Of a stretch of 64,000 bases of DNA, positions 28,809 to 36,591 are shown piece by piece. Under the pieces are notes generated by a model that saw only the letters and a list, made by a program, of their open reading frames with translations, had not been told where the DNA came from and searched no databases. A program made the translations under genes and the position numbers. The stretch covers positions 1 to 64,000 of the forward strand of contig NZ_JBLXCD010000005.1 in the NCBI RefSeq assembly GCF_048265165.1, given 5' to 3'. Positions within the stretch are counted from its first letter, which is position 1. Every line of letters starts with the position of its first letter. The stretch comes from Oceanospirillum sp048265165 (GTDB lineage Bacteria; Pseudomonadota; Gammaproteobacteria; Pseudomonadales; Halomonadaceae).

Positions 28809-28826
28809 AGCAACCGCTGTGCCACA
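28809..28826 (-). promoter_or_regulatory. Sigma-54 (-24/-12) promoter of the gmaS operon
   Basis: The minus strand reads TGTGGCACAGCGGTTGCT: TGGCAC at -24 and TTGC at -12 with GG and GC ten bases apart, very near the consensus. Transcription would start near 28799 and run through gmaS to mgdD. This implies an enhancer-binding activator such as NtrC; none is encoded beside it. Confidence 0.78.
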
Positions 28827-28830
28827 TATT

Positions 28831-28845
28831 TTCCTGATGGGAATA
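28831..28845. promoter_or_regulatory. Operator copy 3 (TTCC-N5-GGAA)
   Basis: TTCCTGATGGGAATA has the full dyad and abuts the upstream edge of the sigma-54 promoter (-24 element at 28819-28824). Confidence 0.68.
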
Positions 28846-28899
28846 TTTTATTCATGATCTGATCAAGTTATTGATTTTACTAGAGTTATGAAAATTAGT

Positions 28900-28914
28900 T
28901 TCCTAACAGGAATA
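28900..28914. promoter_or_regulatory. Operator copy 4 (TTCC-N5-GGAA), near the regulator promoter
   Basis: TTCCTAACAGGAATA has the full dyad. A TATAAT sequence at 28936-28941 reads toward the XRE-cupin gene, and this operator covers the expected -35 area, suggesting autoregulation. Confidence 0.68.
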
Positions 28915-28935
28915 CTGCTAACCATACACAGAGGG

Positions 28936-28941
28936 TATAAT
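28936..28941 (+). promoter_or_regulatory. -10 hexamer of the XRE-cupin regulator promoter
   Basis: A perfect TATAAT lies 74 bp before the regulator start. The -35 area is poor and overlaps operator copy 4, as expected if the promoter is controlled by the bound regulator. Confidence 0.5.
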
Positions 28942-29014
28942 CCCCTTCTGTTCTTGGGATAACCGCAGGCATTACGCATGAAACCAGTGCGCAACCGCAT
29001 TAAATTGGAGCACT

Positions 29015-29608
29015 ATGATGGATCAGAACCGCACCGAGGAGTTTAGCCTCGACCAATACATCGGCATGGTGGTTAAAAAGGCCAGAGTAGAGCAAGGGCT
29101 TAAAATTACAGATGTTGCCCGCATCTCCAATATCAGTCAGGGGATGATCAGCAAGATTGAAAACGCTCAGGTATCCACCAGTCTTGAGACGCTAAACCGG
29201 CTGTGCAACGCCATAGGGCTGTCAATTTCTACCCTGTTCACCGACTACAATCGCCCAGAGGGTAGTGCTCAGTTTACGAAAGCTGGCGAGGGTTTAGAGG
29301 TCGTACGACGGGGAACCGATAAAGGCCATAACTATCAGCTACTCACCTATCAGCGGGGAGGAAAGAAAAACTTTGAAGCATTTCTGATCACCATGGATGA
29401 TCTGGCGGAAGTGTTTCCAACCTTCTCTCATCCGGGGCAGGAGTTTGTTTATCTGCTGTCAGGGCGTCTTCAGTATCGCCATGGTAACCATCTGTATGAG
29501 ATGAGTGCCGGTGACAGCCTGACTTTTGATGCTGAGGTACCCCATGGCCCAGAGCAGCTCTACGATGTGCCGCTGCAACTACTCTCTATTATCAACTACT
29601 CGGAGTAG
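29015..29608 (+). CDS. XRE-family HTH/cupin transcriptional regulator of the methylamine island
   Basis: The 197-residue protein has an XRE/Cro-type helix-turn-helix (about 20-75: VKKARVEQGLKITDVARIS, then ISKIENAQVSTSLETLNRLC) and a C-terminal cupin (about 115-190, HPGQEFVYLLSGRL and AGDSLTFDAEVPHGPEQ) that probably binds a small effector. It is divergent from gmaS and convergent with amtB. The repeated TTCC-N5-GGAA dyads in the divergent region are the natural candidates for its sites; the same motif before glnK would put both operons under it. GGAG lies ahead of two adjacent ATG codons (29015 and 29018). Effector and sign of regulation are not visible. Confidence 0.88.
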   Translation: MMDQNRTEEFSLDQYIGMVVKKARVEQGLKITDVARISNISQGMISKIENAQVSTSLETLNRLCNAIGLSISTLFTDYNRPEGSAQFTKAGEGLEVVRRGTDKGHNYQLLTYQRGGKKNFEAFLITMDDLAEVFPTFSHPGQEFVYLLSGRLQYRHGNHLYEMSAGDSLTFDAEVPHGPEQLYDVPLQLLSIINYSE

Positions 29609-29647
29609 CATTACGGCAACCCATAAGAAGGAATAAAGCAGAGTGGC

Positions 29648-29690
29648 TAAAAAAAAGCGCTTACCTGGCTCTGATAAAACCGGTAAGCGC
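29648..29690 (-). terminator. Intrinsic terminator after amtB
   Basis: GCGCTTACC (29657-29665) pairs with GGTAAGCGC (29682-29690). On the minus strand the stem is followed by about nine T residues, a strong Rho-independent terminator for glnK-amtB. Confidence 0.88.
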
Positions 29691-29740
29691 AATAGGTATA
29701 GCATCGGAGGGTCTTTCTAATTATTTCATGAACTCATAGC

Positions 29741-30994
29741 TTACTTGTCATTGGTAAATTCAGGATAGGCGGTCATACCACACTCATGAACATCCATACC
29801 TTCCATCTCTTCCTCATCACTGGCCCGCAGACCCATCACCGCTTTGATGATCATCAGCGTTACCATGGTGGCACCAAACATCCAGGCGAAAACGACTACT
29901 GTGCCGATTAGCTGATTGATAAAGGTAGCATCCGGATTGCTGATCAGAACCGCAAAGATCCCCCAGATACCCGCTGACCCGTGGACAGAGATCGCACCAA
30001 CAGGATCATCCAGCTTCAATTTATCCAGCAGAAGTACCGAGCCAACCACAACCAAACCACCTACAGCACCAATAAAGGTTGCCATACCTGCAGAAGGCAG
30101 CAGAGGTTCAGCTGTAATGGCTACCAGACCGGCCAGAGCACCATTAATGGTCATGGTCAGATCGGTTTTACCAAACAGGAAGCGCGCCAGCAATGCGGCA
30201 GCCACCATACCCGCAGCCGCAGCCGCGTTGGTGTTAACAAAAACCCGGGCAACGGCGTTAGCTTCTTCCACATTAGCGATCTTAAGCTCTGAACCACCAT
30301 TGAAACCAAACCAGCCCATCCAGAGAATAAACATACCCAGTGTTGCCATTGGCAGGTTTGCACCCGGAATCGCAACAGGTTTACCCTCTTTGGTGTAACG
30401 TCCCTTACGTGCTCCAACCATAATCACAGCAGCCAGGGCAGCAGATGCACCCGCCATATGAACGACAACAGAGCCAGCAAAGTCCTGGAATCCCATCTGA
30501 TCCAGGAAGCCACCACCCCATTTCCAGTAACCCTCTACCGGATAGATCACCGCAACCATCACAATGGCAAAAATCAGGAAGGGCCACAGACGCATCCGCT
30601 CAGCAACTGCACCGGAAACAATGGACATGGTCGCCGCTGCAAAAACCGCCTGGAAGATAAAATCAGCCATCGTGGAGTAATAAGGTGCATCATCCGCACC
30701 GGATACCACATCAGCAGCGCCATTATCCGCTCCCAGGAAGAACTCGATACCCGGAATCACACTGGAAACAGGGTTCGCCGGATACATAACGTTGTAACCC
30801 ACAAACAGGTAAACAATACAGGCAATGCCGTAGAGCAGAGCATTCTTATTCAGAATCTCTACCGTATTCTTACTTCTTACTAAACCCGCTTCCAGCATGG
30901 CAAAGCCTGCAGCCATCCACATCACTAAAGCAGCGCTTATTAAGAAATAAAACGTGTCCAGGGCGTAACCAATTTCAATGACTAAGTTATCCAT
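29741..30994 (-). CDS. amtB: Ammonium (methylammonium) transporter AmtB
   Basis: The 417-residue protein is an Amt/MEP/Rh channel with about eleven hydrophobic helices. The paired pore histidines are visible in VVHMAGASAAL and SVHGSAGIWG, and the N-terminal MAAGFAMLEAGLVRSKN is the family signature. Amt proteins conduct ammonium and also methylammonium, the well-known transport analogue. Lying 9 bp after glnK and beside a methylamine catabolic island whose operator also precedes glnK, this copy may take up methylammonium or recapture the ammonia released by the pathway. That special role is inference. Confidence 0.95.
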   Translation of the reverse strand: MDNLVIEIGYALDTFYFLISAALVMWMAAGFAMLEAGLVRSKNTVEILNKNALLYGIACIVYLFVGYNVMYPANPVSSVIPGIEFFLGADNGAADVVSGADDAPYYSTMADFIFQAVFAAATMSIVSGAVAERMRLWPFLIFAIVMVAVIYPVEGYWKWGGGFLDQMGFQDFAGSVVVHMAGASAALAAVIMVGARKGRYTKEGKPVAIPGANLPMATLGMFILWMGWFGFNGGSELKIANVEEANAVARVFVNTNAAAAAGMVAAALLARFLFGKTDLTMTINGALAGLVAITAEPLLPSAGMATFIGAVGGLVVVGSVLLLDKLKLDDPVGAISVHGSAGIWGIFAVLISNPDATFINQLIGTVVVFAWMFGATMVTLMIIKAVMGLRASDEEEMEGMDVHECGMTAYPEFTNDK

Positions 30995-31003
30995 TTTTTA
31001 CTC

Positions 31004-31342
31004 CTAAAGTGCCTGTTCGCCGGTTTCACCGGTACGAATCCGGACAGCTCGTTCAAGATCTAAAACAAAAATTTTGCCGTCTCCGACCTTACCGCTACCG
31101 CAACTTTTTGTGATTGCTTCAATAACTTGGTCTACAAAAGCATCAGAAACAGCAACTTCTATCTTGATCTTCGATATAAACTCAACACTGTATTCAGCCC
31201 CCCGATACAGCTCAGTGTGCCCCTTCTGACGTCCGTAACCATGAACCTCCGTGGTTGTGAGCCCCGTTACCCCAAGCTCTTGCAACGCTTCACGTGCATC
31301 GTTCAATGCATGGGGTCTGATAATTGCACTGACTAACTTCAT
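31004..31342 (-). CDS. glnK: PII signal-transduction protein (GlnK/GlnB)
   Basis: The 112-residue protein begins MKLVSAIIRPHALNDAREAL and contains the PII T-loop with Tyr51 in RGAEYSVEF, the residue uridylylated by GlnD, and the C-terminal GDGKIFVLDLERAVRIRTGE signature. PII trimers bind 2-oxoglutarate and ATP/ADP and, in the GlnK form, plug AmtB. The direct linkage to amtB favours glnK over glnB, though sequence alone does not separate them. Confidence 0.92.
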   Translation of the reverse strand: MKLVSAIIRPHALNDAREALQELGVTGLTTTEVHGYGRQKGHTELYRGAEYSVEFISKIKIEVAVSDAFVDQVIEAITKSCGSGKVGDGKIFVLDLERAVRIRTGETGEQAL

Positions 31343-31371
31343 AGTATCCCCTTCTTTTTGAGAAAATATAT

Positions 31372-31386
31372 TTCTTGAAAGGAATA
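31372..31386. promoter_or_regulatory. Operator-like dyad upstream of glnK-amtB
   Basis: TTCTTGAAAGGAATA matches the TTCC-N5-GGAATA motif found upstream of gmaS except for one C-to-T in the left half. It lies 30 bp before the glnK ATG. A TGGCAC at 31398-31403 (minus strand) resembles a sigma-54 -24 element, but the -12 position reads TTCA rather than TTGC, so a sigma-54 promoter here is doubtful. Confidence 0.5.
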
Positions 31387-31547
31387 TTGAAGAATTGTGC
31401 CATGTTCCAGAAAACCTATAACTTTCATGGTGTTAGCCATAGAAAGATAAAAAAAAGAGCACCTGAGCACCTGATGGCCGCACCATGAGAGAACAACGGA
31501 AGCACAGCAGTGCACCAGACATTAAGTATGGGATCACAGCACTTTTA

Positions 31548-31595
31548 GGGAGAGGGAGAGGGAGAGGGAGAGGGAGAGGGAGAGGGAGAGGGAGA
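31548..31595. repeat. Hexanucleotide microsatellite (GGGAGA)8
   Basis: Eight perfect tandem copies of GGGAGA form a 48-bp homopurine tract between glnK and the glutathione transferase gene. A 73-codon plus-strand frame (31485-31706) would read it as Gly-Arg dipeptides, but it lacks a convincing ribosome site. Apart from this tract, the downstream terminator and the operator near glnK, the 31343-31759 gap holds nothing recognised. Confidence 0.95.
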
Positions 31596-31685
31596 GACAA
31601 AAGTATCGAAGAAGCAGAAAGGTACTACCAGAACAGAAAGGTGTTATCAGGATTGAAAGGAGAAACAGCACCGGAGGCCAAAGGG

Positions 31686-31728
31686 AAAAATGAAAAACCG
31701 GGATGAGGCGACCAAGGCCTCATCCCGG
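31686..31728 (-). terminator. Intrinsic terminator after the glutathione transferase gene
   Basis: A perfect 12-bp stem (CCGGGATGAGGC at 31698-31709 with GCCTCATCCCGG at 31717-31728) is followed on the minus strand by TTTTT and, after CA, a further TTTTT. Confidence 0.9.
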
Positions 31729-31759
31729 CAATTTGCAAATACGGGTATCCTATGACTTT

Positions 31760-32629
31760 TTAGCCCAACTGATCAAAATCTGCAGCACTGTGCCGCTCAC
31801 GCAATTGTTCAAAGGTTTCCCCCCAGGTGCGGTTCACAATACGGCCACGCTGAACCGCCGGACGCAGATCAATCGCTTTTGCCCAGCGCATCACGTTTTT
31901 ATAGCTGTCCACGTCAAGGAACTCTGCCGCATCATACAAACGGCCCAGCACTAACGCTCCATACCAGGACCAAACAAGGATATCGGCGATACTGTATTCC
32001 TCTCCGGCCAGATAAGGATTATCCGCCAGGCGCTTATCCAGTACATCCAGCTGGCGCTTCACTTCCATGGTGAAGCGATTGATCGGATATTCAAATTTCT
32101 CCGGTGCATAAGCATAAAAATGTCCAAAACCACCGCCCAGAAAAGGAGCAGAACCCATCTGCCAGAACACCCAGTTCATACACTCCGTTTTCGCAACGGG
32201 ATCTTTCGGGATAAAAGCACCGAACTTTTCCGCCAAGTATAATAAGATAGCACCGGATTCAAACACCCGTTGCGGCGGACTGACACTATGATCCATCATC
32301 GCCGGAATCTTAGAGTTTGGATTGATCTCGACAAACCCGCTACTGAACTGATCCCCTTCTGTAATATCGATCAGCCAGGCATCATATTCCGCCTCTTTAA
32401 AGCCCAGTGCCAGCAGCTCCTCCAGCATAACCGTTACTTTAACGCCGTTTGGTGTTGCCAGAGAGTAAACCTGTAGAGGATGCTCTCCCACCGGCAGTGC
32501 TTTTTCATGGGTTGCCCCGGAAACCGGACGGTTGATATTGGCAAACTTGCCACCATTACCTGCCTCCCACTTCCAGACTTTAGGGGGCGTGTAAATGTTC
32601 TTAGACTCTGTATTTGTGCTGTCGCTCAT
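31760..32629 (-). CDS. yghU: Glutathione S-transferase, YghU family
   Basis: The 289-residue protein matches the YghU/YfcG nu-class: an N-terminal extension (YTPPKVWKWEAGNGGKFANI) followed by a thioredoxin-like domain (HPLQVYSLATPNGVKVTVML) and an all-helical C-terminal domain. The segment INRPVSGATHEKALPVG is characteristic. These enzymes bind two glutathiones and act as organic hydroperoxidases or disulfide-bond reductases, using backbone and Asn/Thr contacts rather than a catalytic Cys or Tyr. It ends before a strong terminator and is 45 bp after the old yellow enzyme gene on the same strand. Confidence 0.9.
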   Translation of the reverse strand: MSDSTNTESKNIYTPPKVWKWEAGNGGKFANINRPVSGATHEKALPVGEHPLQVYSLATPNGVKVTVMLEELLALGFKEAEYDAWLIDITEGDQFSSGFVEINPNSKIPAMMDHSVSPPQRVFESGAILLYLAEKFGAFIPKDPVAKTECMNWVFWQMGSAPFLGGGFGHFYAYAPEKFEYPINRFTMEVKRQLDVLDKRLADNPYLAGEEYSIADILVWSWYGALVLGRLYDAAEFLDVDSYKNVMRWAKAIDLRPAVQRGRIVNRTWGETFEQLRERHSAADFDQLG

Positions 32630-32673
32630 CGTGTTCTCCTGTTCGTTTCTGCTTGACCGCTTATATCAGACAC

Positions 32674-33756
32674 CTATGCAGGAGCCAGTTCCTCAAGAAA
32701 CGGATAGTCGTTATAACCTTCCCGTGCCTGAGTATAGAAGGTTTTTGGATCAGCCTGATTCAGCTCCGCTCCTTCTTTAATGCGGCGGGGCAGGTCCGGG
32801 TTAGCGATAAAGGGCACACCAAAGGCAACCGCATCAGCAATACCTTCTGCCACGACATGCTGTGCTTCCTGGGGGCTATAGCCCATATTCACAATCAGGT
32901 TACCTTTGTAGCTTTCACGAACCGGTGTGACAATATCCATTTGCTGCTCACCTAAAAAGTCAGCACGCATCAGGTGCAGGTAAGCCAGATCGTAGTCGCT
33001 TAGTTTCTGCGATAGCCAGGTCATCAGCCCTACCGGATCACTGTCTTTCATGCTGTTAAAGCTGTTCAGTGGTGACAGGCGTACACCGACCCGGCCAGAG
33101 TCCCATACCTTGCTGACCGCTTCGATCACTTCCAGCAGCAGACGGGCACGGTTTTCAATCGAGCCACCATAAGGGCCTTCACGCAGATTTGAACCATCGC
33201 GCAGGAACTCATCCAGCAGGTAACCATTAGCACCGTGTACTTCTACACCATCAAAGCCGGCACGCTTGGCGTTCTCTGCCGCTATCACAAAACCATCGAT
33301 AATAGATGGAATTTCAGCATCTTCCAGAGCGCGGGGCTCGGTATAAGCCTTTTTACCTTCCGGTGTGTGTATATCTGAATTGGTAATCGCGATAGCGCTC
33401 GGCGCTACCGGTTGTTTGCCGTCATTCAATACCGGATGACAGGCACGACCACCGTGCCAGATCTGCAGAAAAATCTTCCCACCTTCAGCATGTACGGCAT
33501 CGGTCACCTTTTTCCAGCCTTCGACCTGCGCCTCTGAATAGATACCCGGCTCACGCCAGAAGGCAGAGTTACCCTCCATCGCCATGGTCGCTTCAGCAAT
33601 CAGTAGACCACCGGTAGCACGCTGGGCGTAATGCTCAGCAATCAGGTCCGTGGGCACATGATTCTCATCCGCACGGCAGCGGGTTAGCGGAGCCATCAAT
33701 ACCCGGTTTTCTACTTCAACAGCGCCCAGTTTCAGCGGTGAAAACAGATCAGTCAT
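32674..33756 (-). CDS. nemA: Alkene reductase, old yellow enzyme family (NemA-like)
   Basis: The 360-residue FMN flavoprotein shows the OYE TIM-barrel pattern: APLTRCRADENHVPTDL near the start, the active-site pair in QIWHGGRACHP, GFDGVEVHGANGYLLDEFL in the middle and FGVPFIANPDLPRRI at the end. Such NAD(P)H-dependent enzymes reduce activated alkenes, N-ethylmaleimide and nitro-compounds. With the YghU-like transferase directly downstream it probably forms an electrophile-detoxification unit. Confidence 0.92.
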   Translation of the reverse strand: MTDLFSPLKLGAVEVENRVLMAPLTRCRADENHVPTDLIAEHYAQRATGGLLIAEATMAMEGNSAFWREPGIYSEAQVEGWKKVTDAVHAEGGKIFLQIWHGGRACHPVLNDGKQPVAPSAIAITNSDIHTPEGKKAYTEPRALEDAEIPSIIDGFVIAAENAKRAGFDGVEVHGANGYLLDEFLRDGSNLREGPYGGSIENRARLLLEVIEAVSKVWDSGRVGVRLSPLNSFNSMKDSDPVGLMTWLSQKLSDYDLAYLHLMRADFLGEQQMDIVTPVRESYKGNLIVNMGYSPQEAQHVVAEGIADAVAFGVPFIANPDLPRRIKEGAELNQADPKTFYTQAREGYNDYPFLEELAPA

Positions 33757-33894
33757 AGTCGCTCCAAAAATCGTTTAAAATTGATTTAGTTACTTGGTTA
33801 CTCTCCAGATGGATACGAATAGTGAGATTTAAAGATCATCGAACCGAAAGATGGCCAGGCAAAATTAATCATTCACAGTTAATGAAACCCAAAA

Positions 33895-34221
33895 TCAGGC
33901 TATAGGAGTTATACAAGCTCTGCTCAGGGTATTTAAACGGATCTCTGTGATCCATTCAGTGGCTTGCTCCTGAAATACATGCATATATTCCTTTTCAAGG
34001 TGGCGATGCAGGTCAGTTTCACTACGCCAGATCTCTGAGATCAATATCAGGTTGTCTGACAACGCATTCCGCCCTTCCAGTTCTATCGGCAGATCCTGAA
34101 GTAGTTCGTACTGAATGCAACCAGGTTCTTTCAGGGTTTCAGTACGCAACCGATCCAACGACTCAAGCACCTGGTGCTTATGGCCGGAAGTCACCTGCAG
34201 GTGAGCTAGCAGATAAAGCAT
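33895..34221 (-). CDS. Putative quinol/antibiotic biosynthesis monooxygenase (ABM domain)
   Basis: This small protein (108 residues) is a ferredoxin-like dimeric alpha-beta barrel, with LLAHLQVTSGHKHQVLESL, EPGCIQYELLQD and EIWRSETDLHRHL typical of the ABM family. Members include YgiN-type quinol monooxygenases, but function is hard to assign from sequence. The start is set at 34221 because an excellent AAAGGAGG site precedes it and the ATG overlaps the stop of the MFS exporter gene (TGATG). An upstream in-frame start at 34254 would lie inside that gene. Confidence 0.82.
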   Translation of the reverse strand: MLYLLAHLQVTSGHKHQVLESLDRLRTETLKEPGCIQYELLQDLPIELEGRNALSDNLILISEIWRSETDLHRHLEKEYMHVFQEQATEWITEIRLNTLSRACITPIA

Positions 34222-35414
34222 CAGAGCACCTCCTTTGTGACTAGCTGACCACATTGATCGCGTTGATCCAGAAAACCGGACAGACGGGTCAGCCCAAGTG
34301 CTACGACCACAATAAGAGCACCGATCCAGGGCAGATCGAGCAAGGTCATACTTTCGATAATCACGCCACCCAAAAGAGAGCCCAGAGCGATACCAACGTT
34401 GAAAGCTGCGATATTCAGGCCCGAGGCAACATCCACCGCTTCCGGGGTGTACTTCTCCGCCAGCTGAACCACATAGACCTGCAAGCCCGGAACATTACCG
34501 AAGGCAAACGCACCCCAGATCAATACCGTTAACACCGAAGAAACAGGATTAGCCGCAGTAAAGGTGAAGGCCAGCATCACTAACGCCAGCGCAGTGAAGA
34601 TAATATGCAGCGCTTTAATCGGCCCCATACGATCCGCCAGGCGGCCACCCCAGATATTACCTATCGCGACAGACACACCGTACACCAGCATAATCAAACC
34701 GATAGAGCTGGATTCAAAACCGGAGACCTGTTCCAAAATCGGAGCCAGAAAGGTAAAGGCAACGAAAGTACCGCCATAGCCCACCGCCGTCATACCGTAG
34801 ACCAGCAGCAAACGGGGCTGAGTCAAGACTTTCAGCTGTTGACTGATTTTGGCCGGTGCTGATTGTTTCAGATTCTTCGGCACCAGAAGCGCACTACCGA
34901 TCAGAGCGATCAGTCCCAGTGCAGCAACCACCATAAAGGTCGCCCTCCAACCAAAGTTTTGACCGATCCAGGTGCCCAAAGGTACACCGGTCACTAGTGC
35001 AACGGTCAGGCCGGTAAACATAATGGCAATCGCACTGGCTTCTTTCTCTTTACTGACCAGTCCCGTGGCAATCGTGGAGCCAATGGAGAAAAAGACACCG
35101 TGGGCAAGCCCCGTCAGAATACGGGCAGTGACTAATGACTCGTAACCCGGAGCAACCCAGGCCAGAAGATTACCCAGCACAAAGAGCGCCATAATGGTCA
35201 ACAGAACCGTCTTACGCTTCCAGCGCCCGGTCAATGCAGTCAATACAGGTGCGCCAACCGCAACACCCAGCGCATAGAGACTGACCAGCAGTCCCGCAGA
35301 AGGTAAAGAAACACTCAGATCCTGAGCAATAGTTGGTACAAGACCAACAATAACAAACTCCGTTGTTCCGATAGCGAATGCACTCAGGGTGAGTGCAAAA
35401 AGAGCAATAGGCAT
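34221..35414 (-). CDS. MFS efflux transporter (DHA1, AraJ/YdhP-like)
   Basis: The 397-residue protein has twelve predicted membrane helices and the N-terminal ALTLSAFAIGTTEFVIVGLV signature of the AraJ/YdhP group of drug or sugar exporters; the motif-A loop lies near GRWKRKTVLL. It is translationally coupled to the ABM gene and divergent from a LysR regulator, a usual arrangement for inducible drug or quinone export. Substrate unknown. Confidence 0.9.
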   Translation of the reverse strand: MPIALFALTLSAFAIGTTEFVIVGLVPTIAQDLSVSLPSAGLLVSLYALGVAVGAPVLTALTGRWKRKTVLLTIMALFVLGNLLAWVAPGYESLVTARILTGLAHGVFFSIGSTIATGLVSKEKEASAIAIMFTGLTVALVTGVPLGTWIGQNFGWRATFMVVAALGLIALIGSALLVPKNLKQSAPAKISQQLKVLTQPRLLLVYGMTAVGYGGTFVAFTFLAPILEQVSGFESSSIGLIMLVYGVSVAIGNIWGGRLADRMGPIKALHIIFTALALVMLAFTFTAANPVSSVLTVLIWGAFAFGNVPGLQVYVVQLAEKYTPEAVDVASGLNIAAFNVGIALGSLLGGVIIESMTLLDLPWIGALIVVVALGLTRLSGFLDQRDQCGQLVTKEVL

Positions 35415-35577
35415 AGCAGTTCTCCAAAATTAGCAAAGCGTACCTGAAGGGTTTGCACTTCAGATTTGATTTGCCGCGCAGTATGCCTAAAGCTAAAATT
35501 TGCAAAAACAGCATAAATAACAAATTACTTTATCAATAAACGCAATAATTAACTCAATATTAATAAGGCCACCGAGT

Positions 35578-36465
35578 ATGTCTCTGATCAGCCGAACTCA
35601 AGATCTTGAAATTTTACTCACCGTTGCTGACTGCGGTGGTTTCTCAGCAGCTGCCAGACAGATGGATATTCAGGTTGCAAGAGTATCCCGCTCTATCAGT
35701 CGGCTTGAGAAAGAACTTAAAGTCACTCTGATTAACCGGACAACACGCAAACTTCAGTTCACAGATGAGGGGCTGTTTTTTCTGGATCAGGTTCGCAGTG
35801 GCTTACAGCAGCTGGCGGTTGCTGAAGAAAGCCTCAAACAAGCAAAAGACACACCAGGAGGACGACTGAGAGTTGATGGCGCGTCTCCTTTTATCCTGCA
35901 TCAACTGGCTCCGTTAATGGAAGAATTCAGAAACTGCTATCCGGATATAAGGTTAGAGCTGGTCGCTAACGAAACCATTATTGACCTGATCGAGCGACGA
36001 ACGGACATCGCCATCCGTATTGGGGATCTGGATGATTCAAATCTGCATGCCCGTCTACTGGGGCGAGGAAAACTCCATCTTGTGGCCAGCCCGGACTATC
36101 TGCAGCGCCGTGGAGTTCCACAAACCCAAGAAGCACTCCAACAACATGACCTGATCGGTTTCGCTGATGCGCCCCATCTGAACATCTGGCCATTCAGCAA
36201 CCCCATGAAAATAGAGCCGACTATCAGTTCAAGTAATGGCGAAGTCGTACGCAATTTATGTTTGAAAGGGCTGGGAATAGCACTGCTATCAAACTTTATG
36301 GTTCAGGATGATATCGCCGAGGGCAGCCTGATCGCCCTGATGACAGAGCAACTGGTATCACCAAACCGCAGAGAGGTGGTACAGGCGGTTTATTATCAAA
36401 ATAGTGCTATTGCCGCCCGCATCAGCGCATTTCTCGACTTTATTCAACCAAGACTCAAGCTATGA
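35578..36465 (+). CDS. LysR-family transcriptional regulator
   Basis: The 295-residue protein has an N-terminal HTH (about 8-67; ILLTVADCGGFSAAARQMDI, VSRSISRLEKELKVTLINR) and a substrate-binding-like effector domain with DIAIRIGDLDDSNLHARLLG, the CrgA/YafC subgroup pattern. It is divergent from the MFS-ABM operon (164 bp AT-rich gap) and most likely controls it. Effector unknown. Confidence 0.92.
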   Translation: MSLISRTQDLEILLTVADCGGFSAAARQMDIQVARVSRSISRLEKELKVTLINRTTRKLQFTDEGLFFLDQVRSGLQQLAVAEESLKQAKDTPGGRLRVDGASPFILHQLAPLMEEFRNCYPDIRLELVANETIIDLIERRTDIAIRIGDLDDSNLHARLLGRGKLHLVASPDYLQRRGVPQTQEALQQHDLIGFADAPHLNIWPFSNPMKIEPTISSSNGEVVRNLCLKGLGIALLSNFMVQDDIAEGSLIALMTEQLVSPNRREVVQAVYYQNSAIAARISAFLDFIQPRLKL

Positions 36466-36538
36466 GTTGCTGTTCCTGAGAAAGTCTGCTCTCCGGAAAG
36501 CGCTTATAAAGAAGCGATTACGACAAACAAAATATTGC

Positions 36539-36558
36539 ATATATGGATATCCATATAT
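36539..36558. promoter_or_regulatory. 20-bp palindrome, candidate ArsR operator
   Basis: ATATATGGAT followed by ATCCATATAT is a perfect 20-bp dyad 34 bp upstream of the ArsC-ArsR start. ArsR/SmtB regulators bind AT-rich palindromes at such positions and dissociate with arsenite; binding here is inference. Confidence 0.7.
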
Positions 36559-36591
36559 ATGATTATTTAAAACTCATCGAGACCATACTCT

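Noticed and set aside
31398..31403. Possible sigma-54 promoter for glnK-amtB
   Set aside because: TGGCAC is a good -24 box, but the -12 position at the right spacing reads TTCA instead of TTGC, and GC there is nearly invariant.
31485..31706. 73-codon plus-strand frame with a Gly-Arg repeat
   Set aside because: The frame is created largely by the GGGAGA repeat, has no Shine-Dalgarno site, no recognisable domain and ends inside the terminator of the opposite gene.
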